Position numbers and translations under genes: made by a program. The notes beneath the pieces were generated by a model. The model had not been told where the DNA came from and did not search any database. It worked only from the letters and a program-made list of their open reading frames with translations. 64,000 nucleotides of DNA from Blautia wexlerae (GTDB lineage: Bacteria; Bacillota; Clostridia; Lachnospirales; Lachnospiraceae), in assembly GCF_013300825.1 (NCBI RefSeq), contig NZ_JAAIMY010000014.1, positions 1 through 64,000 of the forward strand, read 5' to 3'. Shown one piece after another: positions 40,399 through 50,731 of this stretch (position 1 is its first letter; each line of letters starts with the position of its first letter).

Positions 40399-41540
40399 CG
40401 GATAGCGAAAGTAAGACCCTGGCTCATAGCGATTGGATGGATCAGTTCGATTGTCATTTCGATGTTATCTCCAGGCATACACATTTCTGTTCCTTCTGGA
40501 AGGTTGCAAACACCTGTTACGTCTGTTGTTCTGAAGTAGAACTGTGGACGATAGTTGTTGAAGAATGGAGTATGACGTCCACCTTCATCTTTTGTCAGAA
40601 CGTAAACCTGAGCTGTGAATTTTGTATGGCATGTAAGTGTTCCTGGTTTAGCAAGAACCTGTCCACGCTCGATTTCGTTTCTCTGAACACCACGAAGAAG
40701 TGCACCGATGTTATCACCAGCCTGAGCTTCATCAAGAAGTTTACGGAACATCTCGATACCAGTTACAACTACTTTACGTGTTTCTTCTTTGATACCAACG
40801 ATTTCGACTTCGTCAGATACATGAAGTACACCAGCCTCTACTCTACCAGTAGCAACTGTACCACGACCTGTGATAGAGAATACATCCTCTACAGGCATTA
40901 CGAATGGTTTATCTGTGTCACGCTGTGGGTCTGGAATGTAGCTGTCAACAGCATCCATAAGTTCCATGATCTTGTCTCCCCACTCACCGTTCGGATCTTC
41001 AAGAGCTTTAAGAGCAGAACCTTTGATTACCGGGATATCATCTCCTGGGAAATCATACTCGGAAAGAAGTTCACGAATCTCCATCTCAACCAGTTCAAGA
41101 AGTTCTTCGTCATCAACCATATCACATTTGTTCATGAATACAACGATGTAAGGAACACCTACCTGACGAGCAAGAAGAACGTGCTCTTTTGTCTGAGCCA
41201 TAACACCATCTGTAGCTGCTACAACAAGGATAGCACCATCCATCTGAGCTGCACCTGTGATCATGTTCTTAACGTAGTCAGCATGTCCTGGGCAGTCAAC
41301 ATGTGCATAATGTCTCTTCTCTGTCTGATACTCAACGTGAGCTGTAGAAATTGTGATACCACGCTCTCTTTCTTCTGGAGCTTTATCGATATCTTCAAAG
41401 TTTTCTACTACGTTTCCAGCAACTCTCTCAGCCAGAACTTTTGTGATTGCAGCTGTTAAAGTTGTTTTACCATGGTCAACGTGTCCAATGGTACCAATGT
41501 TACAATGCGGTTTTGTTCTCTCAAACTTAGCTTTTGCCAT
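40347..41540 (-). CDS. tuf: Elongation factor Tu
   Basis: The 397-residue GTPase delivers aminoacyl-tRNA to the ribosome. G1 [10 protein letters not shown]3 DCPGH, G4 NKCD and the C-terminal [29 protein letters not shown] are all intact, with full length. The start at 41540 follows AAGGAGG. It has its own promoter (41619-41647), separate from fusA, and is the insertion target of the element on its 3' side: the reading frame is kept to the normal ending RVATIIE. Confidence 0.98.
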   Translation of the reverse strand: MAKAKFERTKPHCNIGTIGHVDHGKTTLTAAITKVLAERVAGNVVENFEDIDKAPEERERGITISTAHVEYQTEKRHYAHVDCPGHADYVKNMITGAAQMDGAILVVAATDGVMAQTKEHVLLARQVGVPYIVVFMNKCDMVDDEELLELVEMEIRELLSEYDFPGDDIPVIKGSALKALEDPNGEWGDKIMELMDAVDSYIPDPQRDTDKPFVMPVEDVFSITGRGTVATGRVEAGVLHVSDEVEIVGIKEETRKVVVTGIEMFRKLLDEAQAGDNIGALLRGVQRNEIERGQVLAKPGTLTCHTKFTAQVYVLTKDEGGRHTPFFNNYRPQFYFRTTDVTGVCNLPEGTEMCMPGDNIEMTIELIHPIAMSQGLTFAIREGGRTVGSGRVATIIE

Positions 41541-41618
41541 TTTAAAACGTCCTCCTTAAAACAATTGGCTCTTATATTATTATAGAGCATCTTTTCGGTT
41601 TTAAACTTGCTATCCTTG

Positions 41619-41647
41619 ATTATATTGCATAATCAGAATATTTGCAA
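41619..41647 (-). promoter_or_regulatory. tuf promoter
   Basis: On the minus strand TTGCAA (41647-41642) and TATAAT (41624-41619) are spaced by 17 bases, giving tuf independent transcription. It lies 45 bases from the miniature element copy 3. Confidence 0.75.
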
Positions 41648-41691
41648 GCATTTTATACAATTTGATAACTTGCATTACCAATTGTTATATC

Positions 41692-41815
41692 ATTACAGTT
41701 CACCCACGCCGCTATCACACGAGGTGTTTTGGCATGTATATGCCAAAATTCCGTTGCAGAAAACAATCTGGAATGAATTTTTGGCAACGTTACTGAGAAC
41801 GAAGTGAACAATAAC
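41692..41815. mobile_element. Miniature inverted-repeat element, copy 3 (degenerate, 124 bp)
   Basis: The element has diverged ends ATTACAGTTCAC and GTGAACAATAAC and lacks about 20 internal bases, probably by deletion between two GCCAAAAT repeats. It is flanked by a perfect 8-base duplication GTTATATC (41684-41691 and 41816-41823). It lies between fusA and tuf in the same orientation as copy 1. Divergence suggests it is older than copies 1 and 2. Confidence 0.88.
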
Positions 41816-41825
41816 GTTATATCTC

Positions 41826-41862
41826 CTGCAGTCCGTTGGCTTTAAACACCAACAGACTGCAG
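41826..41862. other. Stem-loop after fusA
   Basis: CTGCAGTCCGTTGG (41826-41839) and CCAACAGACTGCAG (41849-41862) form a 14-base stem with one mismatch and a 9-base loop. No T-run follows on the minus strand, so it may be an mRNA processing or stability hairpin rather than a terminator. Confidence 0.5.
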
Positions 41863-41875
41863 ATGATCAAAATTA

Positions 41876-43996
41876 TCAGTCTTTCTTAGCAAGGATCTTT
41901 TCCTGTACAGACTTCGGAACCTGCTCATATTTCTCAAAGAACATAGAGTAGTTACCACGTCCCTGTGTTCTGGAACGAAGGTCTGTAGCATATCCGAACA
42001 TTTCGGAAAGTGGAACGTATCCACGGATCATCTTACCACCGCCGATATCTTCCATACCCTCGATACGTCCACGACGGGAGTTGATATCACCGATTACATC
42101 ACCCATGTAATCTTCAGGTGTTGTAACCTCTACCTTCATGATCGGCTCAAGAAGTACAGGAGCTGCTTTCTGCATAGCATCCTTGAATGCAAGAGAACCT
42201 GCAATGTGGAATGCCATTTCAGAGGAGTCGACTTCATGGTAGGAACCATCGTATACGTTAGCATATACACCGACTACAGGGAATCCGCCAAGGATACCAG
42301 CTTTCATAGCTTCTTCGATACCTTCGCCGACTGCCGGAATGTATTCCTTCGGAATAGCACCACCAACAACTGTGGATTCGAACTTGTACAGTTCTTCTCC
42401 GTTGGCATCCATAGGCTCGAATTTAACTTTACAGTGACCATACTGTCCACGACCACCAGACTGTTTTGCATACTTACTGTCTACGTCAACAGCTTTGGTG
42501 ATTGTCTCTTTGTAAGCAACCTGAGGAGCACCTACGTTAGCCTCAACCTTGAATTCACGAAGGAGACGGTCAACGATGATATCCAGATGAAGCTCACCCA
42601 TACCAGCGATAATAGTCTGTCCAGTTTCCTGATCTGTGTGTGCACGGAATGTCGGATCTTCTTCTGCAAGTTTTGCAAGAGCTTCACCAAGTTTACCCTG
42701 TCCAGCTTTTGTCTTAGGCTCGATAGCGAGCTCGATAACTGGTTCTGGGAATTCCATGGACTCCAGAATTACCGGATGCTGTTCGTCACAGATTGTATCA
42801 CCAGTTGTTGTGAATTTAAATCCGATCGCTGCAGCGATATCACCGGAATATACTTTATCAAGTTCCATACGTTTGTTAGCATGCATCTGAAGGATACGTC
42901 CAACACGTTCTTTCTTGTCCTTAGTAGCGTTAAGTACATAAGAACCGGAATTCATTGTACCGGAGTATACACGGAAATATGCAAGTTTACCAACGAATGG
43001 GTCTGTCATAATCTTGAATGCAAGTGCGGAGAACGGTTCTTCGTCAGAAGAATGTCTCACTACTTCGTTGCCGTCCAGATCAACACCCTGGATTGGAGGG
43101 ATGTCTGTTGGAGCTGGCATGTACTCAAGAATAGCATCAAGAAGTTTCTGAACACCTTTGTTTCTGTAAGCAGAACCGCAGCAAACCGGAACAGCAGTAC
43201 ACTCGCATGTCGCTTTTCTTAATGTTGCTTTCAGTCTCTCAACAGTTGGTTCTTCACCTTCAAGATATTCCATCATTAAGTCGTCATCAAGCTCACAGAT
43301 TTTCTCAATGAGCTCTGTATGATAAAGCTCAGCATCTTCCTTCATGTCTTCAGGAATATCAACGATGGAGATATCATCACCTTTTTCATCGTTGTAGATG
43401 TAAGCTTTCATTTCGAATAAGTCAATGATTCCTTTGAAATCATCTTCTTTTCCGATTGGCAGCTGTAAGCAGATTGCGTTTTTACCAAGACGAGTCTTGA
43501 TCTGCTCTACTGCACCGTAGAAGTTTGCACCAAGGATATCCATCTTGTTGATGAATGCCATACGTGGTACATTGTAAGTGTCGGCCTGACGCCATACGTT
43601 TTCAGACTGCGGTTCAACACCACCCTTAGCACAGAAAACGCCGACAGCACCGTCAAGTACACGAAGAGAACGCTCAACTTCTACTGTGAAGTCAACGTGA
43701 CCTGGGGTATCAATGATGTTGATACGATGTTCCAGAGCACCTGGCTTCGGTTTGCAGTTCTCTTCCAGAGTCCAGTGACATGTTGTAGCCGCTGAAGTGA
43801 TTGTGATACCTCTCTCCTGCTCCTGTTCCATCCAGTCCATGGTAGCAGTACCTTCATGAGTATCACCAATCTTATAGTTGACACCTGTATAATACAGGAT
43901 ACGTTCTGTAAGAGTTGTTTTACCCGCATCGATATGAGCCATAATACCAATATTTCTGGTACGCTCTAATGGATATTCTCTTCCCTCTTTAGCCAA
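41876..43996 (-). CDS. fusA: Elongation factor G
   Basis: The 706-residue translocation GTPase has G1 [10 protein letters not shown]3 DTPGHVDF, G4 NKMD, domain IV with [15 protein letters not shown] and domain V with [35 protein letters not shown]. Length is normal. The start at 43996 follows AGGAGG by a few bases. It lies 17 bases downstream of rpsG in the str operon. Confidence 0.98.
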   Translation of the reverse strand: MAKEGREYPLERTRNIGIMAHIDAGKTTLTERILYYTGVNYKIGDTHEGTATMDWMEQEQERGITITSAATTCHWTLEENCKPKPGALEHRINIIDTPGHVDFTVEVERSLRVLDGAVGVFCAKGGVEPQSENVWRQADTYNVPRMAFINKMDILGANFYGAVEQIKTRLGKNAICLQLPIGKEDDFKGIIDLFEMKAYIYNDEKGDDISIVDIPEDMKEDAELYHTELIEKICELDDDLMMEYLEGEEPTVERLKATLRKATCECTAVPVCCGSAYRNKGVQKLLDAILEYMPAPTDIPPIQGVDLDGNEVVRHSSDEEPFSALAFKIMTDPFVGKLAYFRVYSGTMNSGSYVLNATKDKKERVGRILQMHANKRMELDKVYSGDIAAAIGFKFTTTGDTICDEQHPVILESMEFPEPVIELAIEPKTKAGQGKLGEALAKLAEEDPTFRAHTDQETGQTIIAGMGELHLDIIVDRLLREFKVEANVGAPQVAYKETITKAVDVDSKYAKQSGGRGQYGHCKVKFEPMDANGEELYKFESTVVGGAIPKEYIPAVGEGIEEAMKAGILGGFPVVGVYANVYDGSYHEVDSSEMAFHIAGSLAFKDAMQKAAPVLLEPIMKVEVTTPEDYMGDVIGDINSRRGRIEGMEDIGGGKMIRGYVPLSEMFGYATDLRSRTQGRGNYSMFFEKYEQVPKSVQEKILAKKD

Positions 43997-44013
43997 TGGA
44001 TTTTCCTCCTATA

Positions 44014-44619
<606 letters not shown>

Positions 44620-44708
44620 CTAGTCTTCCGTGAATTTTCGATTGATTAATTCCTGCTGTCCTAAACAATAGGATCAGTTCTTAAAATTCTTATGAAACCT
44701 TTTTAGAA

Positions 44709-45125
44709 TTATTTCTTTTTCGGTCTCTTAGCGCCGTATTTAGAACGGGCCTGTTTTCTGTTAGCAACACCTGCAGTATCAAGAGTACCTCTGATGATGT
44801 GGTATCTTGTACCAGGTAAGTCCTTAACCCTTCCACCACGGATAAGAACAACGCTATGCTCCTGAAGATTGTGACCTTCTCCTGGGATGTAGCTTGTTAC
44901 TTCGATTCCGTTGGAAAGACGAACTCTGGCGATTTTTCTAAGAGCTGAGTTAGGCTTCTTAGGAGTTGCAGTCTTAACTGCTGTACAAACGCCACGTTTC
45001 TGTGGTGCAGACTGTTCAACTGCTTTCTTTCTTAAAGAGTTGAATGTTTTCTGGAGAGCCGGAGCTGTAGATTTCTTTACAGATGTCTGGCGTCCTTTTC
45101 TTACTAACTGGTTGAATGTTGGCAT
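44709..45125 (-). CDS. rpsL: Ribosomal protein S12
   Basis: The 138-residue decoding-centre protein has [22 protein letters not shown] and [26 protein letters not shown]. The Lys residues where streptomycin resistance arises (in TPKKPNS and RVKDLPG) are of the ordinary type. GGGAGG precedes the ATG. It leads the str operon from the promoter at 45237-45265. Confidence 0.98.
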   Translation of the reverse strand: MPTFNQLVRKGRQTSVKKSTAPALQKTFNSLRKKAVEQSAPQKRGVCTAVKTATPKKPNSALRKIARVRLSNGIEVTSYIPGEGHNLQEHSVVLIRGGRVKDLPGTRYHIIRGTLDTAGVANRKQARSKYGAKRPKKK

Positions 45126-45236
45126 TCCATTTCACCTCCCGATTTATTTCTCCATAGATTTTTCTATGGGGCCTTGCGGTTGCTATTCGTGTAATTACGC
45201 GCAAAAAAATTAAACGCTCCTTTTGCACGCTTGCTT

Positions 45237-45265
45237 ATTATATCCCGCAAAACTCGCACTGTCAA
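45237..45265 (-). promoter_or_regulatory. str operon promoter
   Basis: On the minus strand TTGACA (45265-45260) and TATAAT (45242-45237) are perfect consensus boxes at 17-base spacing, about 105 bases before rpsL. Confidence 0.9.
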
Positions 45266-45415
45266 GGGATTTCTCGTGAATTTTACAGTATTTTTTCATA
45301 TTTTTATCATAACCAAAAAATCCTTTCCTCATACACTACATCACCATATTAAACTTATCTGACAATATGCTCTCCCTCCAACCACTTTACTGCCACTTCC
45401 CCACTGCAAATCCCA

Positions 45416-45628
45416 GCGCCGGATAATATTTATTTTGTGTGCATTTGCAGGATGCTTAGAGATACTTAATCTGCAGAAATCTGCGTTATGAGCAGACCGT
45501 CTCACGTGTTTGAGCGAAGTTTGCAACGTAGCGAGTTTGAGAGGGCTGCTCATGCTTTTAGCAGATTTCTGCAGATTTAGTATCTCTTAGCGTCCGAAAC
45601 CGCACACAAAATAAATATTATCCGGCGC
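45416..45628. mobile_element. 213-bp long-palindrome element
   Basis: Perfect 27-base arms (45416-45442 starting GCGCCGGATAATATTTATTT; complement at 45602-45628) continue inward as imperfect pairing (GAGATACT.AATCTGCAGAAATCTGC with its complement, and GAGCAG/CTGCTC), leaving a loop of about 33 bases with GAGCGAAG/CGTAGCGAG. It has no coding capacity and no clear flanking duplication. It lies between the str promoter and the amidase gene. It could be a palindromic miniature element or a large RNA hairpin. Confidence 0.7.
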
Positions 45629-45749
45629 GTCCCCTTCACTAACAATTGCATTTCCCCCTCCCTTTTATTATAATAACAACCAAAGCAAACAAATCAACTT
45701 GCAGACACACTATAACATTCTATAAACTCAGGAAAGGACACTATAATAT

Positions 45750-46763
45750 ATGAAGAAACCCAGCATGATCAGCATCCTTCTGTTTCTGACAGGACTCCTG
45801 TGCATCATAGCCCTGATCTTCTTTAACAGGACCACACTGCACCAGATCCTCACTACCGAAAAAGAAGTCGACACAATCTCCGAACAGATCACTGCAAAAC
45901 ACGACGAAGTCAAACAGGCAGTAGACAAGTACACTACCGCCATAGACACAGTCCAGTCAAATATCAATCGCATGAAACAAAAACAACAGACAGCCACACA
46001 GAAGAAAACCAAAGAAAAAGCTGAAATCCCGGAAGAATCTTCATCAAGACCTTCTGTATTCAGCCAGACCAGCACCATCGCTTCTTCTGATTCCAGTGCC
46101 GGCGTGTTTTCCTCCGAAGCAGAAACAGGCGGACATATAATAGGAATTGATCCTGGTCATCAGAGTGAATCCATAGATATGAGTGCCCAGGAACCAAACG
46201 GTCCCGGTTCTTCTGAAATGAAGGCTAAATGTACCAGCGGAACTCAGGGAACCTACAGCGGTGTTCCCGAATACCAGCTCAATCTGGAAGTTTCTCTTCA
46301 GCTAAGAGATGAACTGGAACAGAGAGGATATCATGTAGTCATGACACGAACAGACAATGAAACAGCTATCAGCAACATGGAACGCGCACAATATGCAGCT
46401 GCACAGGGTGCAGAAATCTATGTCCGCATCCATGCAAACGGCGATGATTCCCATACTGCATCAGGAGCACTGACCATGTCGCCCTCTCAGAATAATCCTT
46501 ATATCCCACAACTGTTTGAACAGTCTGATCGATTATCCCGGTGCATCATCGATTCCTACTGTGCTGCAACAGGTTTTCAGAACCTTGGGATTCAGTACAC
46601 TGACACGATGACAGGAATTAACTGGAGCACTGTTCCTGTTACAATCCTTGAAATGGGATTTATGACAAGCCAGAATGACGATCTGAAAATGAACGATGCA
46701 GAATTCCAGAAAACAATGGTACAGGGAATCGCAAATGGCATTGACAGCTACTTTGCATCATAA
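45750..46763 (+). CDS. N-acetylmuramoyl-L-alanine amidase (Amidase_3), membrane-anchored
   Basis: The 337-residue protein has an N-terminal membrane helix (MISILLFLTGLLCIIALIFF), a coiled-coil and Ser/Thr-rich linker to about residue 125, and a zinc amidase domain: IGIDPGHQ (first His), GVPEYQLNLEV (Glu), IYVRIHANG (His) and VTILEMGFMTSQ (catalytic Glu). It cleaves the peptide from glycan in peptidoglycan. It is anchored outside the membrane. An 86-base gap with a hairpin (46785-46818) separates it from the following hydrolase gene, so both may form one wall-remodelling unit. Confidence 0.9.
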   Translation: MKKPSMISILLFLTGLLCIIALIFFNRTTLHQILTTEKEVDTISEQITAKHDEVKQAVDKYTTAIDTVQSNINRMKQKQQTATQKKTKEKAEIPEESSSRPSVFSQTSTIASSDSSAGVFSSEAETGGHIIGIDPGHQSESIDMSAQEPNGPGSSEMKAKCTSGTQGTYSGVPEYQLNLEVSLQLRDELEQRGYHVVMTRTDNETAISNMERAQYAAAQGAEIYVRIHANGDDSHTASGALTMSPSQNNPYIPQLFEQSDRLSRCIIDSYCAATGFQNLGIQYTDTMTGINWSTVPVTILEMGFMTSQNDDLKMNDAEFQKTMVQGIANGIDSYFAS

Positions 46764-46784
46764 TGATGTTGACTTGATATCTGC

Positions 46785-46818
46785 GGATTGCTACGCAGCT
46801 TCGCAGCTCCCGCAATCC
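46785..46818. other. Intercistronic hairpin between amidase and hydrolase genes
   Basis: GGATTGC (46785-46791) pairs with GCAATCC (46812-46818) around a smaller CGCAGCT/GCAGCT repeat. No T-run follows, so it is unlikely to be a terminator. Confidence 0.4.
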
Positions 46819-46849
46819 TGATTACAATAATCACGAAAGGAAAACCGCA

Positions 46850-47950
46850 ATGAATAAAAAGCCAAATGAAAAAAACATTTTTCTCTATATAGTGATCGGT
46901 ATACTGACCGTTGCAGTGATCGCACTTGCTGCTGTCTCATTTTTATCACTAAACCATCTCGTCACACTACAGCAAAAAGTGCAGACACTCTCCAAAACCG
47001 TAGAGGAGATTTCCACTGATACAAATACCCTTATCAACCAGGCAGATCAGTTAGATGAATTAAGAGAACAGGAAAGCTCTGTCAGGGCAGCGACAGGAGA
47101 AACATCTCCTGCACAGTCAGAATCAACTGAACCCTCTTCAGAATCTGAACAACAGGACGGAACTCTTTCCCCTTCCTCCGGCACCACCTTCACTGACAAT
47201 ACTGACTCCAGTATGGATAATCTCCTGAATCAGGTGCAGTCCCTGCTGCCAGCTGATAATGGAACATGGTCTGTCTATGTCTGCAACTTGCTGAAAGATT
47301 CTGAAGGTATGATCAATGATACTCCAATGCAAGCAGCAAGCCTGATCAAACTGTACATTATGGGGGCTGTATATGAAAGCTACGACACGCTTTCCCAGTC
47401 TCACAGCGGAGATGAAATCGACAGTAATATTTCAGCCATGATAACAGTCAGTGATAATGATGCAGCCAACACTCTGGTAAACTGGCTTGGAAACGGCGAT
47501 GACTCTGCAGGTATGGCAAAAGTAAATGATTTCTGCCAGGAACATGGATTTACCAGCACACAGATGAACCGTATGCTTCTTGCCGGCAAAGAAAATGGTG
47601 ACAATTACACCTCTGCAAAAGACTGCGGAACCTTTTTAAAGCAGATATACCAGACTGTCAACGGAACCCTTCCCGCTTCTACTCTTTCAAATGCAGATGC
47701 CATGTATTATCACTTAAAAATGCAGCAGCGCAAAAATAAAATTCCTGCACAGCTTCCGGAGGGCGTCGGTACTGCCAATAAGACCGGCGAACTTGACACT
47801 GTAGAAAATGATGCAGCAATCATCTATGATACAGCCAAAGGAATTGACCTTGTAGTATGCTTTATGTCACAGAATCTTACTGATACCGGTGCAGCCCAGA
47901 GCACCATTGCTGCAGATGCACGCGCTATCTACGGATATTATAATGAATAA
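46850..47950 (+). CDS. Class A beta-lactamase-fold serine hydrolase, membrane-anchored
   Basis: The 366-residue protein has an N-terminal membrane helix, a heptad coiled coil (LVTLQQKVQTLSKTVEEISTDTNTLINQADQLDEL), a Ser/Glu-rich linker and a class A beta-lactamase-like domain. Its active-site motifs are S-x-x-K in ASLIKLYIMG, S-D-N in TVSDNDAANTLVNWLG and K-T-G in ANKTGELD. The glutamate loop is not obvious. Such anchored proteins usually act on peptidoglycan rather than giving drug resistance. The architecture mirrors the amidase upstream. Confidence 0.8.
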   Translation: MNKKPNEKNIFLYIVIGILTVAVIALAAVSFLSLNHLVTLQQKVQTLSKTVEEISTDTNTLINQADQLDELREQESSVRAATGETSPAQSESTEPSSESEQQDGTLSPSSGTTFTDNTDSSMDNLLNQVQSLLPADNGTWSVYVCNLLKDSEGMINDTPMQAASLIKLYIMGAVYESYDTLSQSHSGDEIDSNISAMITVSDNDAANTLVNWLGNGDDSAGMAKVNDFCQEHGFTSTQMNRMLLAGKENGDNYTSAKDCGTFLKQIYQTVNGTLPASTLSNADAMYYHLKMQQRKNKIPAQLPEGVGTANKTGELDTVENDAAIIYDTAKGIDLVVCFMSQNLTDTGAAQSTIAADARAIYGYYNE

Positions 47951-48049
47951 ACACAATCTTCTGAATCTACAGTCTATCCAGATAATTGTCATAAACCAGA
48001 CAGATATTCACAATTGAAACAAAAAACTTACTTGATTCGATTAAAAGAA

Positions 48050-48080
48050 GGAGGCACATCCCTTAACGGGTTGTGCCTCC
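48050..48080 (-). terminator. Terminator at the end of the lacI remnant
   Basis: GGAGGCACA and TGTGCCTCC (48050-48058, 48072-48080) form a 9-base stem. On the minus strand it is followed by TTCTTTTAAT; it overlaps the last codons of the broken regulator gene. Confidence 0.65.
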
Positions 48081-48340
48081 TTCTGCAAATTCAACAGGAA
48101 GAATCGTCAATGTCTCAATCTCTTCCCCTTTTATTTTCTTTAATAAAAGTTCCACAGCCTTTCGTGCCATATCCGACACCGGCTGTACAATTGTTGATAC
48201 CAGATATTTTCCGATACATATGGCTCAACATCCTGATATGTAACGCAGATAATGCCATCCACTTTATTCTGCTCTGCCATACGATAATAATATTCTTCCT
48301 TCTCAGGCATTCCCTGTGCCACATCTTTTATTGTTACCAT
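48063..48340 (-). pseudogene. LacI-family regulator remnant
   Basis: The start MVTIKDVAQG is the first helix of a LacI HTH, but it jumps directly to PEKEEYYYRMAEQNKVDGIICVTYQDVEPY from the effector domain, so about 220 residues are missing. A frameshift follows near 48220. In the next frame the true C-terminus is readable (VSTIVQPVSDMARKAVELLLKKIKG ... EFAEGGTTR, stop at 48063). It was the regulator of the sucrose/fructan locus next to it; operators for such a protein remain at 50571-50618. Confidence 0.75.
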
Positions 48341-48409
48341 ATACAACTCCTGATATTTTTTACTGTATATCGCTTATAAAACGGACAAAATCATCTACTT
48401 CCACTATAT

Positions 48410-48447
48410 GCTCATGAACGCAGACGCTTCGAGATCTGCGCTCATGT
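48410..48447. other. Inverted repeat after the GH32 gene
   Basis: CATGAACGCAGA and TCTGCGCTCATG are near-perfect 12-base arms around about 10 bases. No T-run follows on the minus strand. It is the only structure I see between 48341 and 48505. Confidence 0.35.
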
Positions 48448-48505
48448 TTCTCATCCGGACAGACTATAGTTGAAACAGGATTCTTACCTGATCCGGTAAA
48501 AATCT

Positions 48506-50041
48506 TTATTTATACAGACACATCTTTTCTGAAACTTTTAAATCTTCTGTTCTGAAAACTTCCCAGTCCATACCCAGAATATTCTCTTCTGTTTCCGCTG
48601 CGCCATATACCTTTCCGTTTTCTGCAAATACCTCAATAACTTCCTGATCAAAAATGAAGCTGATTTCCTGTTCTGTTGAGATTCTTTCCCTCATATAATA
48701 TACATGTGTTTCTGTATCCTCAATACTCAGGATATTGCTGTAGAAATCCACTGTCAGTCTCAGGCTTCCTATTGTCAGTCTCCACTCTCCCTTAGTACCT
48801 GCTTCCGGAGTCAGAACGATCTTGCATGCCTGTCCCTCAGGAGAAATTGTGCTTTTTAGACTATCATACCATCCTGCTTCCAGATTCTCAAGCTCTTTGG
48901 CAGGTGCAAAACAGATTTTATAGTCATTGCCTTCTTTTTCAAGGGATAATTCTGTAGGAATGGACATCAGTCCTCTGTAATTTCCTCTGTCATTCTTCAT
49001 ACGGAGCCATGCCATACTGATCACCCTGTCATCTACACCACTGAATGTCTGAGCTGCATAGGGCAGTACAGAGCTATACCCGGATTTACGGCATCCGTCA
49101 GGTTTAAATTTATACCCGTCAAATTCTCCGGTCATATAGTAACCATCTGCGGACCAGAATACCCATCTCTTTTCCCCTGATACATTTTTAACTTCCAGTT
49201 CAAGAAGATCCGGACACTCCCACATTCCAGGCTCTGAAATTCTCTGAGTTTCTTCCCAGTTCAGCAGATCTGTTGAGCGATAGACAGCAAAATCATATCC
49301 GTCCAGGTATAATACCATAATAAATGCTTTGCTTTCTTTATGATAAAAAACCTTAGGATCTCTGTTCTCATTTACAATATGCGGCATACAGAATTTTTCT
49401 GATCTCTGAAGAGTTTTTCCTCCATCTGTAGAATACGCCAGTCTCTGGGTAAACAGATTTCCTGCATCCACAGACCACTGATTTCTGCCGCCTGCAGCTG
49501 TATAGAAGTACAACAAAGCTCCTTCGCCATAGCCTGTCAGATTATCTTTATCCTGAATTCCGCAGCCGGAGTAAACAGTTCCTGTTTCATCCGGTGCAAT
49601 AGCCAGTCCTTCCTGTTCCCAGTGATAGAGATCCTTACTCTTTACATGACCCCACTGCATATTTCCCCACATACTTCCATATGGATTCCACTGATAATAG
49701 AGATGATAAAATCCATCTGCATAAACCATACCATTAGGGTCATTATGCCATCCTGTTGCAGGTGCAGCATGCAGTTTCGGGCGATAAGGATATACATTAT
49801 CATAAGGTTTCCCGTAACAGAAAATTCCTTCCAGAAGTTCCTTGTCTGCACCCTCTATCTGCAGATCTTTTCCTAAGAACGCAGAAGCATCCCAGCATCC
49901 GTAAAATTCACAATCTGTTTTTCCAAGATGAATATCAATCTCCTGGATTTTTTTTTCTTCTATATAAAAATGCAGTTTTCTCTCCGGTGCATTCTTGCTT
50001 ACCGGGAGCCAAATATATGGTTTTTCAACGTTTAATATCAT
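48506..50041 (-). CDS. GH32 family sucrose/fructan hydrolase
   Basis: The 511-residue enzyme hydrolyses beta-fructosides. It has the nucleophile motif WHNDPNGMVY, the QWNPYGSMWGNMQWGH strand, NRDPKVFYH (transition-state Asp) and WECPDLLEL (acid-base Glu), then a C-terminal beta-sandwich ending MCLYK. There is an N-terminal extension of about 90 residues before the first motif and no signal peptide, so it acts inside the cell. The start at 50041 follows GGAGG. The transporter that should feed it is broken (50125). Confidence 0.9.
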   Translation of the reverse strand: MILNVEKPYIWLPVSKNAPERKLHFYIEEKKIQEIDIHLGKTDCEFYGCWDASAFLGKDLQIEGADKELLEGIFCYGKPYDNVYPYRPKLHAAPATGWHNDPNGMVYADGFYHLYYQWNPYGSMWGNMQWGHVKSKDLYHWEQEGLAIAPDETGTVYSGCGIQDKDNLTGYGEGALLYFYTAAGGRNQWSVDAGNLFTQRLAYSTDGGKTLQRSEKFCMPHIVNENRDPKVFYHKESKAFIMVLYLDGYDFAVYRSTDLLNWEETQRISEPGMWECPDLLELEVKNVSGEKRWVFWSADGYYMTGEFDGYKFKPDGCRKSGYSSVLPYAAQTFSGVDDRVISMAWLRMKNDRGNYRGLMSIPTELSLEKEGNDYKICFAPAKELENLEAGWYDSLKSTISPEGQACKIVLTPEAGTKGEWRLTIGSLRLTVDFYSNILSIEDTETHVYYMRERISTEQEISFIFDQEVIEVFAENGKVYGAAETEENILGMDWEVFRTEDLKVSEKMCLYK

Positions 50042-50124
50042 TTTGTATCCTCCATTTAGCTGTTCCATTCAAAAATCTTATACTTCCAGTTATTGCTCAT
50101 TTCATTTTTTATGGCTTTAGCAGA

Positions 50125-50521
50125 TTAGTTTTTCGCTCCTGTAGATGCAATTCCTGCCACATAGTATTTCCGAAGACTAAGGAAAATAATCAGTACCGGA
50201 ATTGTTACCAATGTCAGACCAGCCATAACATTTCCATAGTTAACCGGCTGGATACTGAACAGACTGCTCAGAGCCATCTGGATGGTCTGCTTGGAGCTGT
50301 CTGAGATTACCATAACCGGCCATACAAAATCATTCCAGCAGGCAATAAATACAAGAATACCAACAGTTGCATACACCGGTTTTGCCAGAGGCAGGACCAG
50401 TGCAAGATAAGAGTTTGAAAGTCCCATCTTATAGATAATAGAGAACTGCGGAAGCATAACTGTCTGAGCCGGAATGATCATAACTGCCAGGATAAAAGTA
50501 TTTTTCCATCTACCGGATTCA
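50125..50521 (-). pseudogene. ABC sugar permease (MalG type), truncated and internally deleted
   Basis: The fragment reads SGRWKNTFILAVMIIPAQTVMLPQFSIIYKMGLSNSYLALVLP, then directly LAKPVYATVGILVFIACWNDFVWP. The N-terminal helices and the EAA loop that contacts the ATPase are missing; the latter was probably lost by recombination between two LP segments. The C-terminus (RKYYVAGIASTGAKN) is normal. The protein cannot serve as a permease. The partner permease and solute-binding genes are absent. Confidence 0.82.
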
Positions 50522-50570
50522 GATAAACACTTTTATGAATGCATTATTGATATCAATGGTTGTTTCAAAA

Positions 50571-50624
50571 ATGAAACGATTCATTTGATAGTTTTATTAT
50601 ATAGTTGAAACGATTCATAGTCAC
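50571..50624 (-). promoter_or_regulatory. Promoter with two LacI-type operators
   Basis: ATGAAACGATTCAT (50571-50584) and TTGAAACGATTCAT (50605-50618) are near-palindromic operators of the LacI class. On the minus strand they flank a -10 TATAAT (50601-50596) with GTGACT 17 bases upstream. This was the promoter of the lost transporter operon and may now drive GH32. 50625-50731 is AT-rich with no gene. Confidence 0.65.
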
Positions 50625-50731
50625 GAGTCAATTATGCTATTTTTTACTTTTCTGATATTTTCAACAATACTATATATCTTTTTTTATATATTATGCACAA
50701 ATCGCAGTGTTTTTAACAAAATAATACGAGC

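Noticed and set aside
40437-41459. 340-codon plus-strand frame opposite tuf
   Set aside because: It is a codon-bias shadow of elongation factor Tu with no start signal and unnatural composition.
41842-43996. Long plus-strand frames opposite fusA, tuf, rpoB and rpoC
   Set aside because: They mirror highly expressed, fully conserved genes and lack ribosome sites; their protein sequences are Cys/Phe-rich reverse images of the true codons.
45416-45628. 143-bp element family member
   Set aside because: The ends (GCGCCGGATAAT) and internal hairpins differ and no 8-base duplication is present.
46850-47950. Acquired class A beta-lactamase resistance gene
   Set aside because: It has an anchored N-terminus, a long linker, no clear omega-loop Glu motif, and chromosomal wall-enzyme context.
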